Positions 7,642 to 15,837 of a DNA stretch of 40,634 nt are shown piece by piece. Source of the stretch: Burkholderiaceae bacterium (lineage in GTDB: Bacteria > Pseudomonadota > Gammaproteobacteria > Burkholderiales > Burkholderiaceae_C); assembly GCA_023954035.1 (NCBI GenBank), contig JAMLIT010000034.1, positions 1 through 40,634 on the forward strand. Direction: 5' to 3'. How positions within the stretch are numbered: position 1 is the stretch's first letter; each line of letters opens with the position of its first letter. Made by a program: the position numbers and the translations under genes. The notes beneath the pieces were generated by a model. The model was not told the origin of the DNA. It was given only the letters and a program-made list of their open reading frames with translations, and searched no databases.

Positions 7642-8400
7642 ATGGTGTTAGATAGATTCTCTCTTCGAGCGATTGGGTGGAATTTTTTACTCAGCGCTGC
7701 CGCTCTACTATTATTGGCGCCTTTGGTCATCGGCATGTGGTATGCCTATCCGTTTCTAGAAGTTATGGGTGTTGGCAAGCTTATCATACTGATGAGCGCG
7801 ATCCACTTCGGAACGGGTGTTGTTCTAACTGTACTGTTAATAAGTTCCAAAAAAACGTCTCGGGCTCTTCTCACGGACTCGCTACTGATAATCGCAATCC
7901 AAACTTCAGCCCTAGTTTACGGCTTACACGTCTTATCAAATGCACGGCCAGTGGTACTGGTGTTTGAAGTCGACAGATTTGTCGCAGTGGCAAAAAGAGA
8001 GATCTTAGCTTCGGAGTTATCCTTGGCAACTCCGCCGCTCAACCACCTCTCCTTGGTAAGCATACGTTTAGTAGGGACAAAAATGCCAAACGACACCAAG
8101 GAATTTCTCTCTGACCTCGATCTCTCCCTGCAGGGGATTGAGCGCAGTCTCCGGCCTAGCTGGTGGATCCCATACGAAGAAGCGCTACCCAAAATTGCTT
8201 TGGCCTCGCGACCGCTAACGACGCTGTTGGCACGAAAGCCGGAGGCTAGAGAGATCATCGAAAAAACTATTCGAGATTTCAGATTTGACACGGCTAAAAT
8301 CCGCTATTTGCCGCTCACCAGTGGATACACTCGCGATTGGATAGTTCTACTGGGACCGGGCTTTCAGCCAGTAGGGTATGCGCATATCGATGGATTTTGA
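7642..8400 (+). CDS. tfpZ: TfpX/TfpZ-family type IV pilin accessory protein
   Basis: This 252-residue protein starts with about four membrane helices (first ~105 residues) followed by a soluble, probably periplasmic domain. The sequence ARPVVLVFEVDRF after the last helix matches the ERPV-type block typical of TfpX/TfpZ, which accompany certain pilin alleles, affect assembly of their cognate pilin, and lie directly next to pilA. Function is assigned from family memory and position. The coding sequence is strikingly AT-rich for this genome. There is no ribosome binding site before the ATG and it lies just behind the pilA terminator, so low-level expression by read-through seems likely. It ends four bases from the convergent synthase-like gene. 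Confidence 0.8.
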   Translation: MVLDRFSLRAIGWNFLLSAAALLLLAPLVIGMWYAYPFLEVMGVGKLIILMSAIHFGTGVVLTVLLISSKKTSRALLTDSLLIIAIQTSALVYGLHVLSNARPVVLVFEVDRFVAVAKREILASELSLATPPLNHLSLVSIRLVGTKMPNDTKEFLSDLDLSLQGIERSLRPSWWIPYEEALPKIALASRPLTTLLARKPEAREIIEKTIRDFRFDTAKIRYLPLTSGYTRDWIVLLGPGFQPVGYAHIDGF

Positions 8401-8404
8401 AATA

Positions 8405-11400
8405 TTAATTTCCTTTCGGTGTTTTCAGCGCCTGCAATGCCATTGCGTTTAGTATTAAGCGCTGTTGAAGAAACGCGCCCGTCGAATTTATTCCGGTCGT
8501 GGTCTTCTCCAGCGCTATGATATCTTCCCACCGGTTCTGCTGAGCTAGAGACAGGCTGAGAGCTGAAAGGGCGAGAGGTGCAAATTCTTCCTGAATTACG
8601 GGATTTTTCGCCTCATGCAGCACCCAGTCGCGACCTATTGACTCCATTCGTCTTTCATCGCGCTGGGCCATCGCTTCAAGCAAATCGAATGCGCGCACAA
8701 AGTCCGACGGGAGCTTTTTACAGGGCATCCAGGCTGGCTCAATCCAGACGCCTTTCGACAAATCCGGCGGCAGAAAGGTCAGTGTAAGATCCGCAACCTC
8801 GCGCATGCGCGAAGCCAACACGTATATCTCTGCATCGGTCCACGAGCGTTCACAAGTAGGGACCGCTGCCCGGAGTAACGTCGCGGGAACAAGTGCTTTG
8901 GTGGATTGCAGTCCAGCCATGAACGGTTCGGAATCCTCACCGCGAAGATCAGCCGCGAGTGCCCGAGCTCGACGAGTCACCAAGTCAGCGGCGAAGTGTT
9001 GGATGTTTGGCGGGGAAGTTGTTGAAGGCAGCGGTGCGCGAATGCCTAGCATTTCCAGCAGCTGTGGCGCCTGAAACGGCATACGCAAAATGCCATCTGC
9101 ATCTTCATGCTTGAAGCGAGTTCTTGGGGCTTCTAGACCAAGTACTGGATGATAATCGGAATTGACAGGAAGCTTGGCATATAAACGACCTAAGGCGCGC
9201 AAAAGCCGAGCATCTGCAAGCTTCCGGAAAGCAAGTTGCTCAGAATTATCCAATCCAATGCTAGACAGCTCTCGTTTTAAAGGTCCGACCTGAAACAACT
9301 TGTCCAGCTCAACTTTGGGCAGAGGGCCGTCGAAACTCGCGACAATCAGTAAATCCGAGCCGTTGCTAAGCCAGGCTCCCGCATCGGTAACATTTGGCAT
9401 TAACGCGTCTAGTATAGACGCAACCTGGTACTCATCTATCTCGTAAAGTTGTATCCATTGCACAAATAACCCGCCAGGGTTCAAGTGACGAGGCACAAAT
9501 CTATAAAATTCCTGTGAAAATAGTGCGCCTACGCCGCTAATCCACGGATTCGAAGGTTCCGAAATAATAATGTCATATTTGAGTTTCTGACCAGCAAAAA
9601 AAGCCTTTGCATCGTCAATGACGATCTGTGAACGCGGATCCTCGTAGGCACGAGAGACACGTGACCCGAACAATCGGGCGCCTTGAACCATTGCCTCCTC
9701 GATCTCAATAGTGTCCACATGTTTTACGCGCAAATCGCCAAGTAAAGTATGTGTGGTTAAGCCTGAACCAAACCCGATCACGCCGACGCGATCAGGTGTG
9801 TCCGACATAGACAACGGTAAAGCGGCCGCAAGTGCCATCGTCGACTCATCGAGGGGTGGCAAGCCTTTCGGATCCATGAGAATCGAGGCGTCAACCTTCC
9901 CGTTCGTCGCAATTCGGAAAGTACGGGCATCTGGATTCGCTACTACAGATACGCTAGCCGTCTTACCGTCGCGGTAGAAAAGAATATTCTCGTTTGCATC
10001 CAGCGTGGTCTGACCGGACCGGAACACCCCGGAAGCTAGCTGCATTGGATCGAAAGGAACGCGTAGTCCGGCAATGAGCGCACCTGACGCAACTAACATC
10101 GCTAAAGCGAAATTCCGTCGAGCGGTACGAGCCGGCGATTGTGTGCGTAGCAATATCAACCCGACGCCCATGTCAATTAGTGCAGCTACGCAAAGCGCGA
10201 GCTTGAGACCAAAAAACGGAATGAGCAAGTGAATCGCAGCAAAAACACCTACGATAGACCCAAGCGTGTTCCATGCGTAGACCCTACCAATTGCCCTCTC
10301 GCTTTGTCCTGCGCGCAACAGCGACACAGTGAATAATGGCAAAGTTGTACCGGCGAAAAAAGCGGCGGGCAACATGACCGCGATTGCAATGCTCGCAGTA
10401 CCCAAGTTGAACAGTGCATATCCGCCATCAGTTTTCGCCAGGGCCGAAATTAATGAGCCCACCCAACCAAAAGCGTTGGCATATACACCCAGGGACGCGA
10501 GCGCAGCTACTCCCATCCAGACTTGCATCCATCCTACGAGTCGAAGTGGAGATTCGACCCGGTCCGCATGTTTCCTCACCCATAGACCACCCAGTGCAAT
10601 TCCTGCAATGAACGAAGCAAGCATTAGTTCAAACGCATGCATGGTGCTGCCCACTGCCATACTGAGCATACGAATCCATACCAACTCGTACACAAACGAG
10701 GCCGCGCCTGAAATTGCGGTACCAAACAGAACAAGCCGAAGCAAAGGACTATGCAGGAGGCGATGCTCCGAAGCGAGCTGAGAGTTATCGTTTTGAGCAC
10801 CTGCAGGTTCGGGATCTCGAGCCAACCACCAGGCAAGAGCGGCTACAACGAAATTTAGAATGCCCGCAGCTACCATGGCACCCGGCAGACCCACCCAAGG
10901 CAGCAACACAAATACGGCGACGAGGGCTCCAATGGCAGCACCTATGCTGTTGGTGAAATACAGGCCTCCGAGCAGGCTTCCATCGCCACCCGGAAAGCGT
11001 CGAATCAAGCCGCCGCTCATCAGGGGGAAGGTCATCCCCAGCAAAATGGTTTGCGGAAGAATCAAAAGCGCGGCCACGGTCCACCTGGTGATGTCGACGG
11101 CAAACGGGGAGCCTAGCGCTGGAATCAATGTGTCGTAGCTGAAAGCCGCCACGCTTGTGAAAATCCAGTGAAACAGAAGGCCGAATACACCGATAGCTGC
11201 CTCAATAAGCGCATATCCACGAATTAGGTTGCGCCAGCGTTGGCCAGCATGCGCTATCCAAGCCGCGCCAGCCGCCATGCCTCCCATGAAAATGGCCAAC
11301 ACCAAGGCCTGGGCGTAGGCCGCATGACCCAAGAACAAGCCAAGATAGTGCGACCAGATGGACTGGTAGATCAGCCCTGCAAACCCCGACAAGACGAAAA

Positions 11401-11446
11401 TAGCCAATAGCGCGTGGCGATGGCGAAGGTGGTTTTCAGGTGACAT
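8405..11446 (-). CDS. Fused MFS-like membrane domain/spermidine-synthase-like methyltransferase fold
   Basis: This 1013-residue protein has a multi-helix transporter-like membrane region in roughly its first 430 residues, then a spermidine-synthase-like Rossmann domain (about 480-720), then about 290 residues of helical sequence I do not recognise. Nucleotide-cofactor motifs are visible: VIGFGSGLTTHTL, IEIEEAMVQ, IDDAKAFF and SEPSNPWISG. The family is usually called fused MFS/spermidine synthase; its substrate is unknown and I would not call it SpeE, because true SpeE is a soluble protein of about 290 residues. It lies opposite to and inside the pilin locus, between tfpZ and the oligosaccharyltransferase, in DNA of clearly lower GC than the window. 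It may be horizontally acquired cargo or a partner in pilin or surface modification. ATG 11446 is the natural start, though the ribosome binding site is weak. Confidence 0.82.
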   Translation of the reverse strand: MSPENHLRHRHALLAIFVLSGFAGLIYQSIWSHYLGLFLGHAAYAQALVLAIFMGGMAAGAAWIAHAGQRWRNLIRGYALIEAAIGVFGLLFHWIFTSVAAFSYDTLIPALGSPFAVDITRWTVAALLILPQTILLGMTFPLMSGGLIRRFPGGDGSLLGGLYFTNSIGAAIGALVAVFVLLPWVGLPGAMVAAGILNFVVAALAWWLARDPEPAGAQNDNSQLASEHRLLHSPLLRLVLFGTAISGAASFVYELVWIRMLSMAVGSTMHAFELMLASFIAGIALGGLWVRKHADRVESPLRLVGWMQVWMGVAALASLGVYANAFGWVGSLISALAKTDGGYALFNLGTASIAIAVMLPAAFFAGTTLPLFTVSLLRAGQSERAIGRVYAWNTLGSIVGVFAAIHLLIPFFGLKLALCVAALIDMGVGLILLRTQSPARTARRNFALAMLVASGALIAGLRVPFDPMQLASGVFRSGQTTLDANENILFYRDGKTASVSVVANPDARTFRIATNGKVDASILMDPKGLPPLDESTMALAAALPLSMSDTPDRVGVIGFGSGLTTHTLLGDLRVKHVDTIEIEEAMVQGARLFGSRVSRAYEDPRSQIVIDDAKAFFAGQKLKYDIIISEPSNPWISGVGALFSQEFYRFVPRHLNPGGLFVQWIQLYEIDEYQVASILDALMPNVTDAGAWLSNGSDLLIVASFDGPLPKVELDKLFQVGPLKRELSSIGLDNSEQLAFRKLADARLLRALGRLYAKLPVNSDYHPVLGLEAPRTRFKHEDADGILRMPFQAPQLLEMLGIRAPLPSTTSPPNIQHFAADLVTRRARALAADLRGEDSEPFMAGLQSTKALVPATLLRAAVPTCERSWTDAEIYVLASRMREVADLTLTFLPPDLSKGVWIEPAWMPCKKLPSDFVRAFDLLEAMAQRDERRMESIGRDWVLHEAKNPVIQEEFAPLALSALSLSLAQQNRWEDIIALEKTTTGINSTGAFLQQRLILNAMALQALKTPKGN

Positions 11447-11766
11447 CGATGGTGATACTCAAGTAAAAGCTGGTTCAAGCGAGCCAAGCCGCCCTTGCAG
11501 GCAAGAAAGGTGCCCAAGGCGAAGTGCGATGATTCTAGAGACAAGGCCCTGGGCCGCGCCGTTCGAAGTGGCTCGGCCGAACAATGCAAAGGCAGTGGGT
11601 GTTAGATCGATGTTTTGCTGCAACAGCGTCAGTCGAATGGGTCGTAAGAAGTCGCCTGACTGGCGAGCCTGGATCCTTTTGAATCTTTCCAGGCGGGACG
11701 AGAGTCTGGCGATCTTCTGAGGAACCATCTCGGCAGTGCTTGCAGCCGCCCTTTTGAGAGCATTTC
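11447..11766. other. Divergent intergenic region, possible gene remnant on minus strand
   Basis: This 320-base gap separates the synthase-like gene (minus) from the oligosaccharyltransferase (plus) and should hold both promoters; I could not pick convincing -35/-10 boxes. A minus-strand frame from ATG 11728 to TGA 11459 encodes 89 residues and stops only 12 bases before the synthase start, the spacing of an operon partner. It has no ribosome binding site and I recognise nothing in it. Base composition is intermediate between the AT-rich island and the genome, so it may be the decayed end of an older gene. Confidence 0.3.
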
Positions 11767-13314
11767 TTGCAATATCGTCCCTTCTCCGCGAGCGAGCGAA
11801 CCTTGTGCGCACTGACCGTGCTGGCACTCGCTCTCCCCTTTCTCTGGCCCATCACCCGCCCGCCCAGCAGCAACTTCTGGCCCCTGGTAGCCAGCGGCGC
11901 CTGTCTTGCTGCCCTGCTGTTGCTTTCGTCCGTGCAGGGGTGGGTCGGGCGGCCGTGGGGTGCCAGCGCCTGGGCACGCATCGTCGGCGCCGGGCTGCTG
12001 ATGGCTGCGCTGGGATCGAGCGCCATCGGCCTGGCTCAGTACTTTGGCTTGGGTGACGCGCTGTCGCCCTGGATCTACACCGCGCCCAGCGGCCAGGCCA
12101 TGGGCAACCTGCGCCAGCGCAACCAGCAAGCGACGCTGCTGAGCCTGGGCGCGTGGGCGCTGGTGTGGTGGGTAGCGCAGCGTGGCGGCCGCTCCGAGCG
12201 TTTGCGTCGCTGGCCGGGTGCGGCGCACTGGGGGGCCATGGCCTTGCTGGCCATCGGTTGCGCCGCCACCGCCTCGCGCACGGGGCTGGCGCAATGGCTT
12301 CTTTTGCTGGTGCTGGTGGGGCTGTGGCATCGGCATCTGGGCACTGCAGCGCTGCGTCTGTTGCTGGGCGGGCTGCTGGTGTATGCCCTGGCCAGCTGGG
12401 TGCTTCCCATGCTGCTGTGGACAGCCACAGGGGTGCAGGGCAGTGGGGTGTTCACGCGCATAGCGGCGTCGTACGGCTGCGGCAGCCGGCGCCTGCTGTG
12501 GTCCAACGTGCTGGACCTGATTGCGCTGCGCCCCTGGCTGGGCTGGGGCTGGGGCGAGCTGGATTACGCGCACTACGTCACCCTGTTTCCGGGCGGGCGT
12601 TTCTGCGCATTGCTCGACAACGCGCACAACCTGCCGCTGCAACTTGCGGTGGAGCTGGGCGTGCCTGTGGCGCTGTTGCTGTGTGGCGGCGCCGCCGTGT
12701 GGACTTGGCGTGCGCGCCCCTGGGCCGAAACCCAGGCGCCGCGCCAGCTCGCCTGGGGGGTGCTGCTGCCCATCGGCCTGCACAGTCTGCTGGAGTTTCC
12801 GCTCTGGTATGGGCCCTTCCAGCTGGCGGCGCTGGGCGCGCTGGCGCTGTTGACGGGGGGTTTTTGTCTCCGATATTTCAAGCAAAAATGGCCTCTAGCG
12901 CAATATGTAAAAGCGTTAGCAGCTATTGTTTTGATAGTTTGTATCGCGCTTCTGGGCGTGCAGTATTCCGCCCTGAGCCAGCTCTATCTGCCAGCGGCCA
13001 GCCGCAGCCAGTCGCTCACCGTGCTGCCCGACGGCCGGCTGGCCCAGGCGCCGCTGTGGCCCGATGCCGCGCGCTTTGCCCGGCTGACCACCATGACAGT
13101 GAATACCGGCAATGCCGCCGAGGCGCACGCCCTGGCGCTCGATCTCTTGCACTATTCGCCCGAGCCGCGCGTGATCGAACGGCTGATCGCCAGCGCGGAA
13201 CTGCTGGGACGGTCGAGCGAGGTGCAGTTCCACCGGGACCGCTATGCCGCCGCGTATCCAGCAGACTTCGCCCGATGGCAGCGCGCGGCAGCGGCCTCGA
13301 CCGCCGTCCCTTGA
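11767..13314 (+). CDS. pglL: PglL/TfpO-type protein O-oligosaccharyltransferase (Wzy_C family)
   Basis: The 515-residue polytopic membrane protein has about 12 hydrophobic helices, a large periplasmic loop with the O-antigen-ligase signature (WSNVLDLIALRPWLGWGWGELDYAHY and DNAHNLPLQLAVELG, including the conserved His) and a soluble C-terminal region typical of Wzy_C_2. PglL enzymes move lipid-linked oligosaccharides onto Ser/Thr of periplasmic proteins, often pilin; closeness to pilA suggests PilA as the acceptor. Start TTG 11767 is chosen because GAGAG lies six bases upstream. A dispersed repeat (12873-12938) is read through in frame and supplies the segment around YFKQKWPLAQYVKALA before the last helix. 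O-antigen ligase WaaL is the alternative, less likely here. Confidence 0.85.
   Translation: MQYRPFSASERTLCALTVLALALPFLWPITRPPSSNFWPLVASGACLAALLLLSSVQGWVGRPWGASAWARIVGAGLLMAALGSSAIGLAQYFGLGDALSPWIYTAPSGQAMGNLRQRNQQATLLSLGAWALVWWVAQRGGRSERLRRWPGAAHWGAMALLAIGCAATASRTGLAQWLLLLVLVGLWHRHLGTAALRLLLGGLLVYALASWVLPMLLWTATGVQGSGVFTRIAASYGCGSRRLLWSNVLDLIALRPWLGWGWGELDYAHYVTLFPGGRFCALLDNAHNLPLQLAVELGVPVALLLCGGAAVWTWRARPWAETQAPRQLAWGVLLPIGLHSLLEFPLWYGPFQLAALGALALLTGGFCLRYFKQKWPLAQYVKALAAIVLIVCIALLGVQYSALSQLYLPAASRSQSLTVLPDGRLAQAPLWPDAARFARLTTMTVNTGNAAEAHALALDLLHYSPEPRVIERLIASAELLGRSSEVQFHRDRYAAAYPADFARWQRAAAASTAVP
12873..12938 (+). repeat. Dispersed repeat copy A, inside pglL
   Basis: Landmarks are TTTCAAGCAAAAATGG, then CCTCTAGCGC, AAGCGTTAGCAGCTATTG and a trailing TTTTGATAG. 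It is much more AT-rich than the surrounding pglL sequence and is translated in frame. Confidence 0.75.
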
Positions 13315-13328
13315 CCTGCGCGCACGCC

Positions 13329-13826
13329 CTACGCGCCGGCGCCCGCCACAAAACTCCCCGACTTGCCGCCATGCTTTTCCAGCACGCGCACGCCGTGGAT
13401 GGACATGCCCCGGTCCACCGCCTTGCACATGTCGTAGATGGTCAGCAAGGCCACCTGCACGGCGGTCAGCGCCTCCATTTCCACGCCGGTGGGGCCGACG
13501 GTTTCCACCGTGGCGGTGCAGGCAATGCCAATGGCGCCCGCATGCTGGCTGCTGGCCGGCGCGAAATCGATTGCCACGCGGGTGAGCGCCAGCGGGTGGC
13601 ACAGGGGGATCAGGTCGCTGGTCTTCTTCGCGCCCTGGATGCCGGCGATGCGGGCAATGCCCAGCACGTCGCCCTTTTTGGTGTTGCCGGCCTCGATCAG
13701 CGCCAGGGTGGCTGGCAGCATCTCGATGCGGCCGGTGGCAAGGGCGATGCGGTGCGTGGCGGGCTTGGCGGCTACGTCCACCATGTGGGCCTGGCCCTGG
13801 GCGTCGAAGTGGGTGAGTGCGGACAT
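13329..13826 (-). CDS. moaC: Cyclic pyranopterin monophosphate synthase
   Basis: MoaC converts the GTP-derived 3',8-cyclo intermediate made by MoaA into cyclic pyranopterin monophosphate, the first stable molybdopterin precursor, in the cytoplasm. The 165-residue protein matches E. coli MoaC along its whole length: N-terminal [51 protein letters not shown] and [13 protein letters not shown], which holds the active-site Asp132 and Lys135, then GGKSG near the end. ATG 13826 gives the family N-terminus; a TTG two codons earlier is possible. No other moa genes are nearby, so it stands alone, convergent with pglL and divergent from the M48 protease. Confidence 0.97.
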   Translation of the reverse strand: MSALTHFDAQGQAHMVDVAAKPATHRIALATGRIEMLPATLALIEAGNTKKGDVLGIARIAGIQGAKKTSDLIPLCHPLALTRVAIDFAPASSQHAGAIGIACTATVETVGPTGVEMEALTAVQVALLTIYDMCKAVDRGMSIHGVRVLEKHGGKSGSFVAGAGA

Positions 13827-13868
13827 GGACAAGAATGGGCTGGGCCGAAGGGAGGCAATGGATGCGGC

Positions 13869-13886
13869 GCGGCGAACCTTCGCCGC
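13869..13886. promoter_or_regulatory. Short palindrome between moaC and the M48 gene
   Basis: GCGGCGAA-CC-TTCGCCGC is an 8-bp perfect inverted repeat in the divergent 130-base gap. It could be an operator or a small hairpin in a leader; nothing else supports a role. Confidence 0.3.
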
Positions 13887-13956
13887 ACCGGGCCATCATA
13901 CGAAACCACCGCCATGGACGCAGGGAGTCTATGGCCAGCCGCCGCGAGGAAATTGG

Positions 13957-14012
13957 ATGCCAAATTGGCCTTCAGCGCTTATCTGTAAATCGTTTTTAGC
14001 TATCGTTTTGGC
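13957..14012 (+). repeat. Dispersed repeat copy B, forming the M48 signal peptide
   Basis: Contains GGCCTTCAGCGCTTATCTG followed by TTTTTAGCTATCGTTTTGGCAG. It shares the 13-mer CAGCGCTTATCTG with copy E. The ATG of the protease gene opens this copy. Confidence 0.75.
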
Positions 14013-15495
14013 AGCTATGGGCGCGCTTGGGCACGCCCAGCCCGCCCGCCTGCCCACGCTGGGCGACGGGGGCGACATGAGCGCGTCTGCCGAGCGGCGC
14101 CTGGGGGACGGCATTGCGCGGGAGCTGTACCGCGATCCGGACTACATCGACGATCCGCAGCTCACCGAGTACGTGCAGGACATGTGGCAGGCGCTGATTG
14201 CCGCAGCGCGCGCCCGCGGCGAAATATCCGTCGAGCTCGATGATCGCTTTGCGTTCGCGCTTTTTCTTGGGCGCGATCGCACGGTGAACGCCTTTGCCTT
14301 GCCCGGAGGCTATTTGGGTGTGAACCTGGGCTTGGTGGGCGTGGTGAGCACGCCCGATGAACTCGCCTCGGTGCTGGCGCACGAGCTGAGCCACATCAGC
14401 CAGCGCCATATTGCGCGCCTGATCGGGCGCCAGAAGGTGCAGACGCCGCTCATGATGGGTGCCATGGTGCTGGGCATGCTGGCGGCCACCAAGAACCCCC
14501 AGGCGGGGCAGGCGCTGGCCATTGGCGGACAGGCGCTGGCGGTGCAGACACAGCTCAATTTTTCGCGCGACATGGAGCGCGAGGCGGACCGCGTGGGTCT
14601 GGGCCTGATGGTACCGGCCGGCTTTGCGCCGCAGGGTTTCGTCAGCATGTTCGACAAGCTGCAGCAAGCCAACCGCATCAACGACAACGGCTCCTGGCCC
14701 TACCTGCGCAGCCACCCGCTGACCACGCAGCGCATCGCCGACATGCAGGCGCGCCAGCCCCCGGACGCGCGGGCCGTGCCGCGCGATCGGGGCGAGTTTT
14801 CGCTCCTCAACCACGTGCTGCTGGCAGCGCGTGCGCGCGTTCTCTCCGCCCCCGGCGTGGACGTACTGCGGCAATGGGTGGCAGAGCCGGCCGGCCTGGG
14901 TTTTTCCGAACGCCCGGCCGCTGAACGTGCGGCGGTTTTGTACGCCAGCGCGCTTGCGGCCAGCGAATTGCGCGACGGTGCGCGGGCGCGCCAATGGCTG
15001 GCCCGCTTGCAGCCCCTGGTGGCGGCCGACGCGGCAGCCAGTCGCCAGGCGCGGCTGTTGGGCGCAGACATTGAACTGCGGGCGGGCGCTCCGGCGGCGG
15101 CGCTCGCCGCCTTGCCCGTGCCGGGCGCTTCTGCAGGTTCGGCTTTGCGCCCCGAAGTGCTGCTGCGCGCTCAGGCACTGCTGGCGCTGGGCCGCGCGGG
15201 CGAGGCGTCGGGCGCCTTGCAAAGCTGGGTGGCGTTGCACCCGCAGGATGCGACGGCCTGGCAGGCGCTGGCGTCGAACTGGCAGGCGCAGGGACAGGTG
15301 CTGCGCGCGGTGCGCGCCGAGGGTGAAGCGCGTGCCGCGCAGTACGACTACGCGGCGGCGGTGGACCGCTTCAAGGCCGGGCAGGCGCTGGCGGCCCAAA
15401 GCGGCACGCCTGCGGACTATGTGGAGGTCTCCATCATCGACACGCGCCTGCGCGCCGTGCAGTTACTTCTTCGCGAACAAACCGCCGAGCGCTGA
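13957..15495 (+). CDS. Periplasmic M48 metalloprotease with TPR tail (BepA/YfgC-like)
   Basis: The 512-residue protein has an N-terminal signal peptide (about 1-27, cleavage after GHA), an M48 peptidase domain (about 60-265) and a C-terminal region of TPR-like helices. The zinc site is HELSH (H142, E143, H146) with the third ligand E209 in EREADRVGLGLM. BepA-type proteases check outer-membrane protein and LPS-transport assembly in the periplasm; length and architecture fit. ATG 13957 has GAGGA six bases upstream. Oddly, the whole signal-peptide coding stretch coincides with a dispersed repeat. The 3' end overlaps the convergent holin-like gene by 33 bases. Family assignment is firm; the precise cellular role is inferred. 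Confidence 0.92.
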   Translation: MPNWPSALICKSFLAIVLAAMGALGHAQPARLPTLGDGGDMSASAERRLGDGIARELYRDPDYIDDPQLTEYVQDMWQALIAAARARGEISVELDDRFAFALFLGRDRTVNAFALPGGYLGVNLGLVGVVSTPDELASVLAHELSHISQRHIARLIGRQKVQTPLMMGAMVLGMLAATKNPQAGQALAIGGQALAVQTQLNFSRDMEREADRVGLGLMVPAGFAPQGFVSMFDKLQQANRINDNGSWPYLRSHPLTTQRIADMQARQPPDARAVPRDRGEFSLLNHVLLAARARVLSAPGVDVLRQWVAEPAGLGFSERPAAERAAVLYASALAASELRDGARARQWLARLQPLVAADAAASRQARLLGADIELRAGAPAAALAALPVPGASAGSALRPEVLLRAQALLALGRAGEASGALQSWVALHPQDATAWQALASNWQAQGQVLRAVRAEGEARAAQYDYAAAVDRFKAGQALAAQSGTPADYVEVSIIDTRLRAVQLLLREQTAER

Positions 15496-15819
15496 TTCGA
15501 TCAACAGACCCAGCAGCGAATAGATCAGCGAGCCCAGAAGCGCGGCGCCAAAGCCGCTGACGTGAAAGCCGCTCAGCACGCCCGCCGCCGACCAGAACAT
15601 CAGCGCGTTGATGACAAACAGAAACAGCCCCACCGTGACGATGGTGACCGGCAGCGTCAGAATGACCAGCACCGGGCGCAGCACGGCGTTGAACAGGCCG
15701 ATGACGAAGGCTGCAATCAGCGCGGAGCCAAAGCTTTCCACCTGCACGCCGCTGTAGAGATAGGCGACTGCGAGCAGCGCGGTGGCGCTGAGCAGCCATT
15801 TGGCAAGGATTTTCAACAT
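15463..15819 (-). CDS. Phage holin-4-2-like small membrane protein (PF04020 type)
   Basis: This 118-residue protein is almost entirely hydrophobic, with about four membrane helices, and carries the family block AFVIGLFNAVLRPVLVILTLPVTIVTVGLFLF. Despite the name, such chromosomal proteins (like E. coli YvlD relatives) are not tied to phages and their role is unknown; there is no phage gene nearby. It overlaps the tail of the M48 gene on the other strand. The start ATG lacks a clear ribosome binding site. It is followed at 19 bases by the TerC gene upstream on the same strand, so co-transcription is plausible. Confidence 0.85.
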   Translation of the reverse strand: MLKILAKWLLSATALLAVAYLYSGVQVESFGSALIAAFVIGLFNAVLRPVLVILTLPVTIVTVGLFLFVINALMFWSAAGVLSGFHVSGFGAALLGSLIYSLLGLLIESALGGLFAKK

Positions 15820-15837
15820 GCGTTCAGCATAGCGCCT

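Noticed and set aside
8405-11446. True spermidine synthase (SpeE)
   Set aside because: The protein is fused to a large membrane domain and is three times too long; no speD or other polyamine genes are near.
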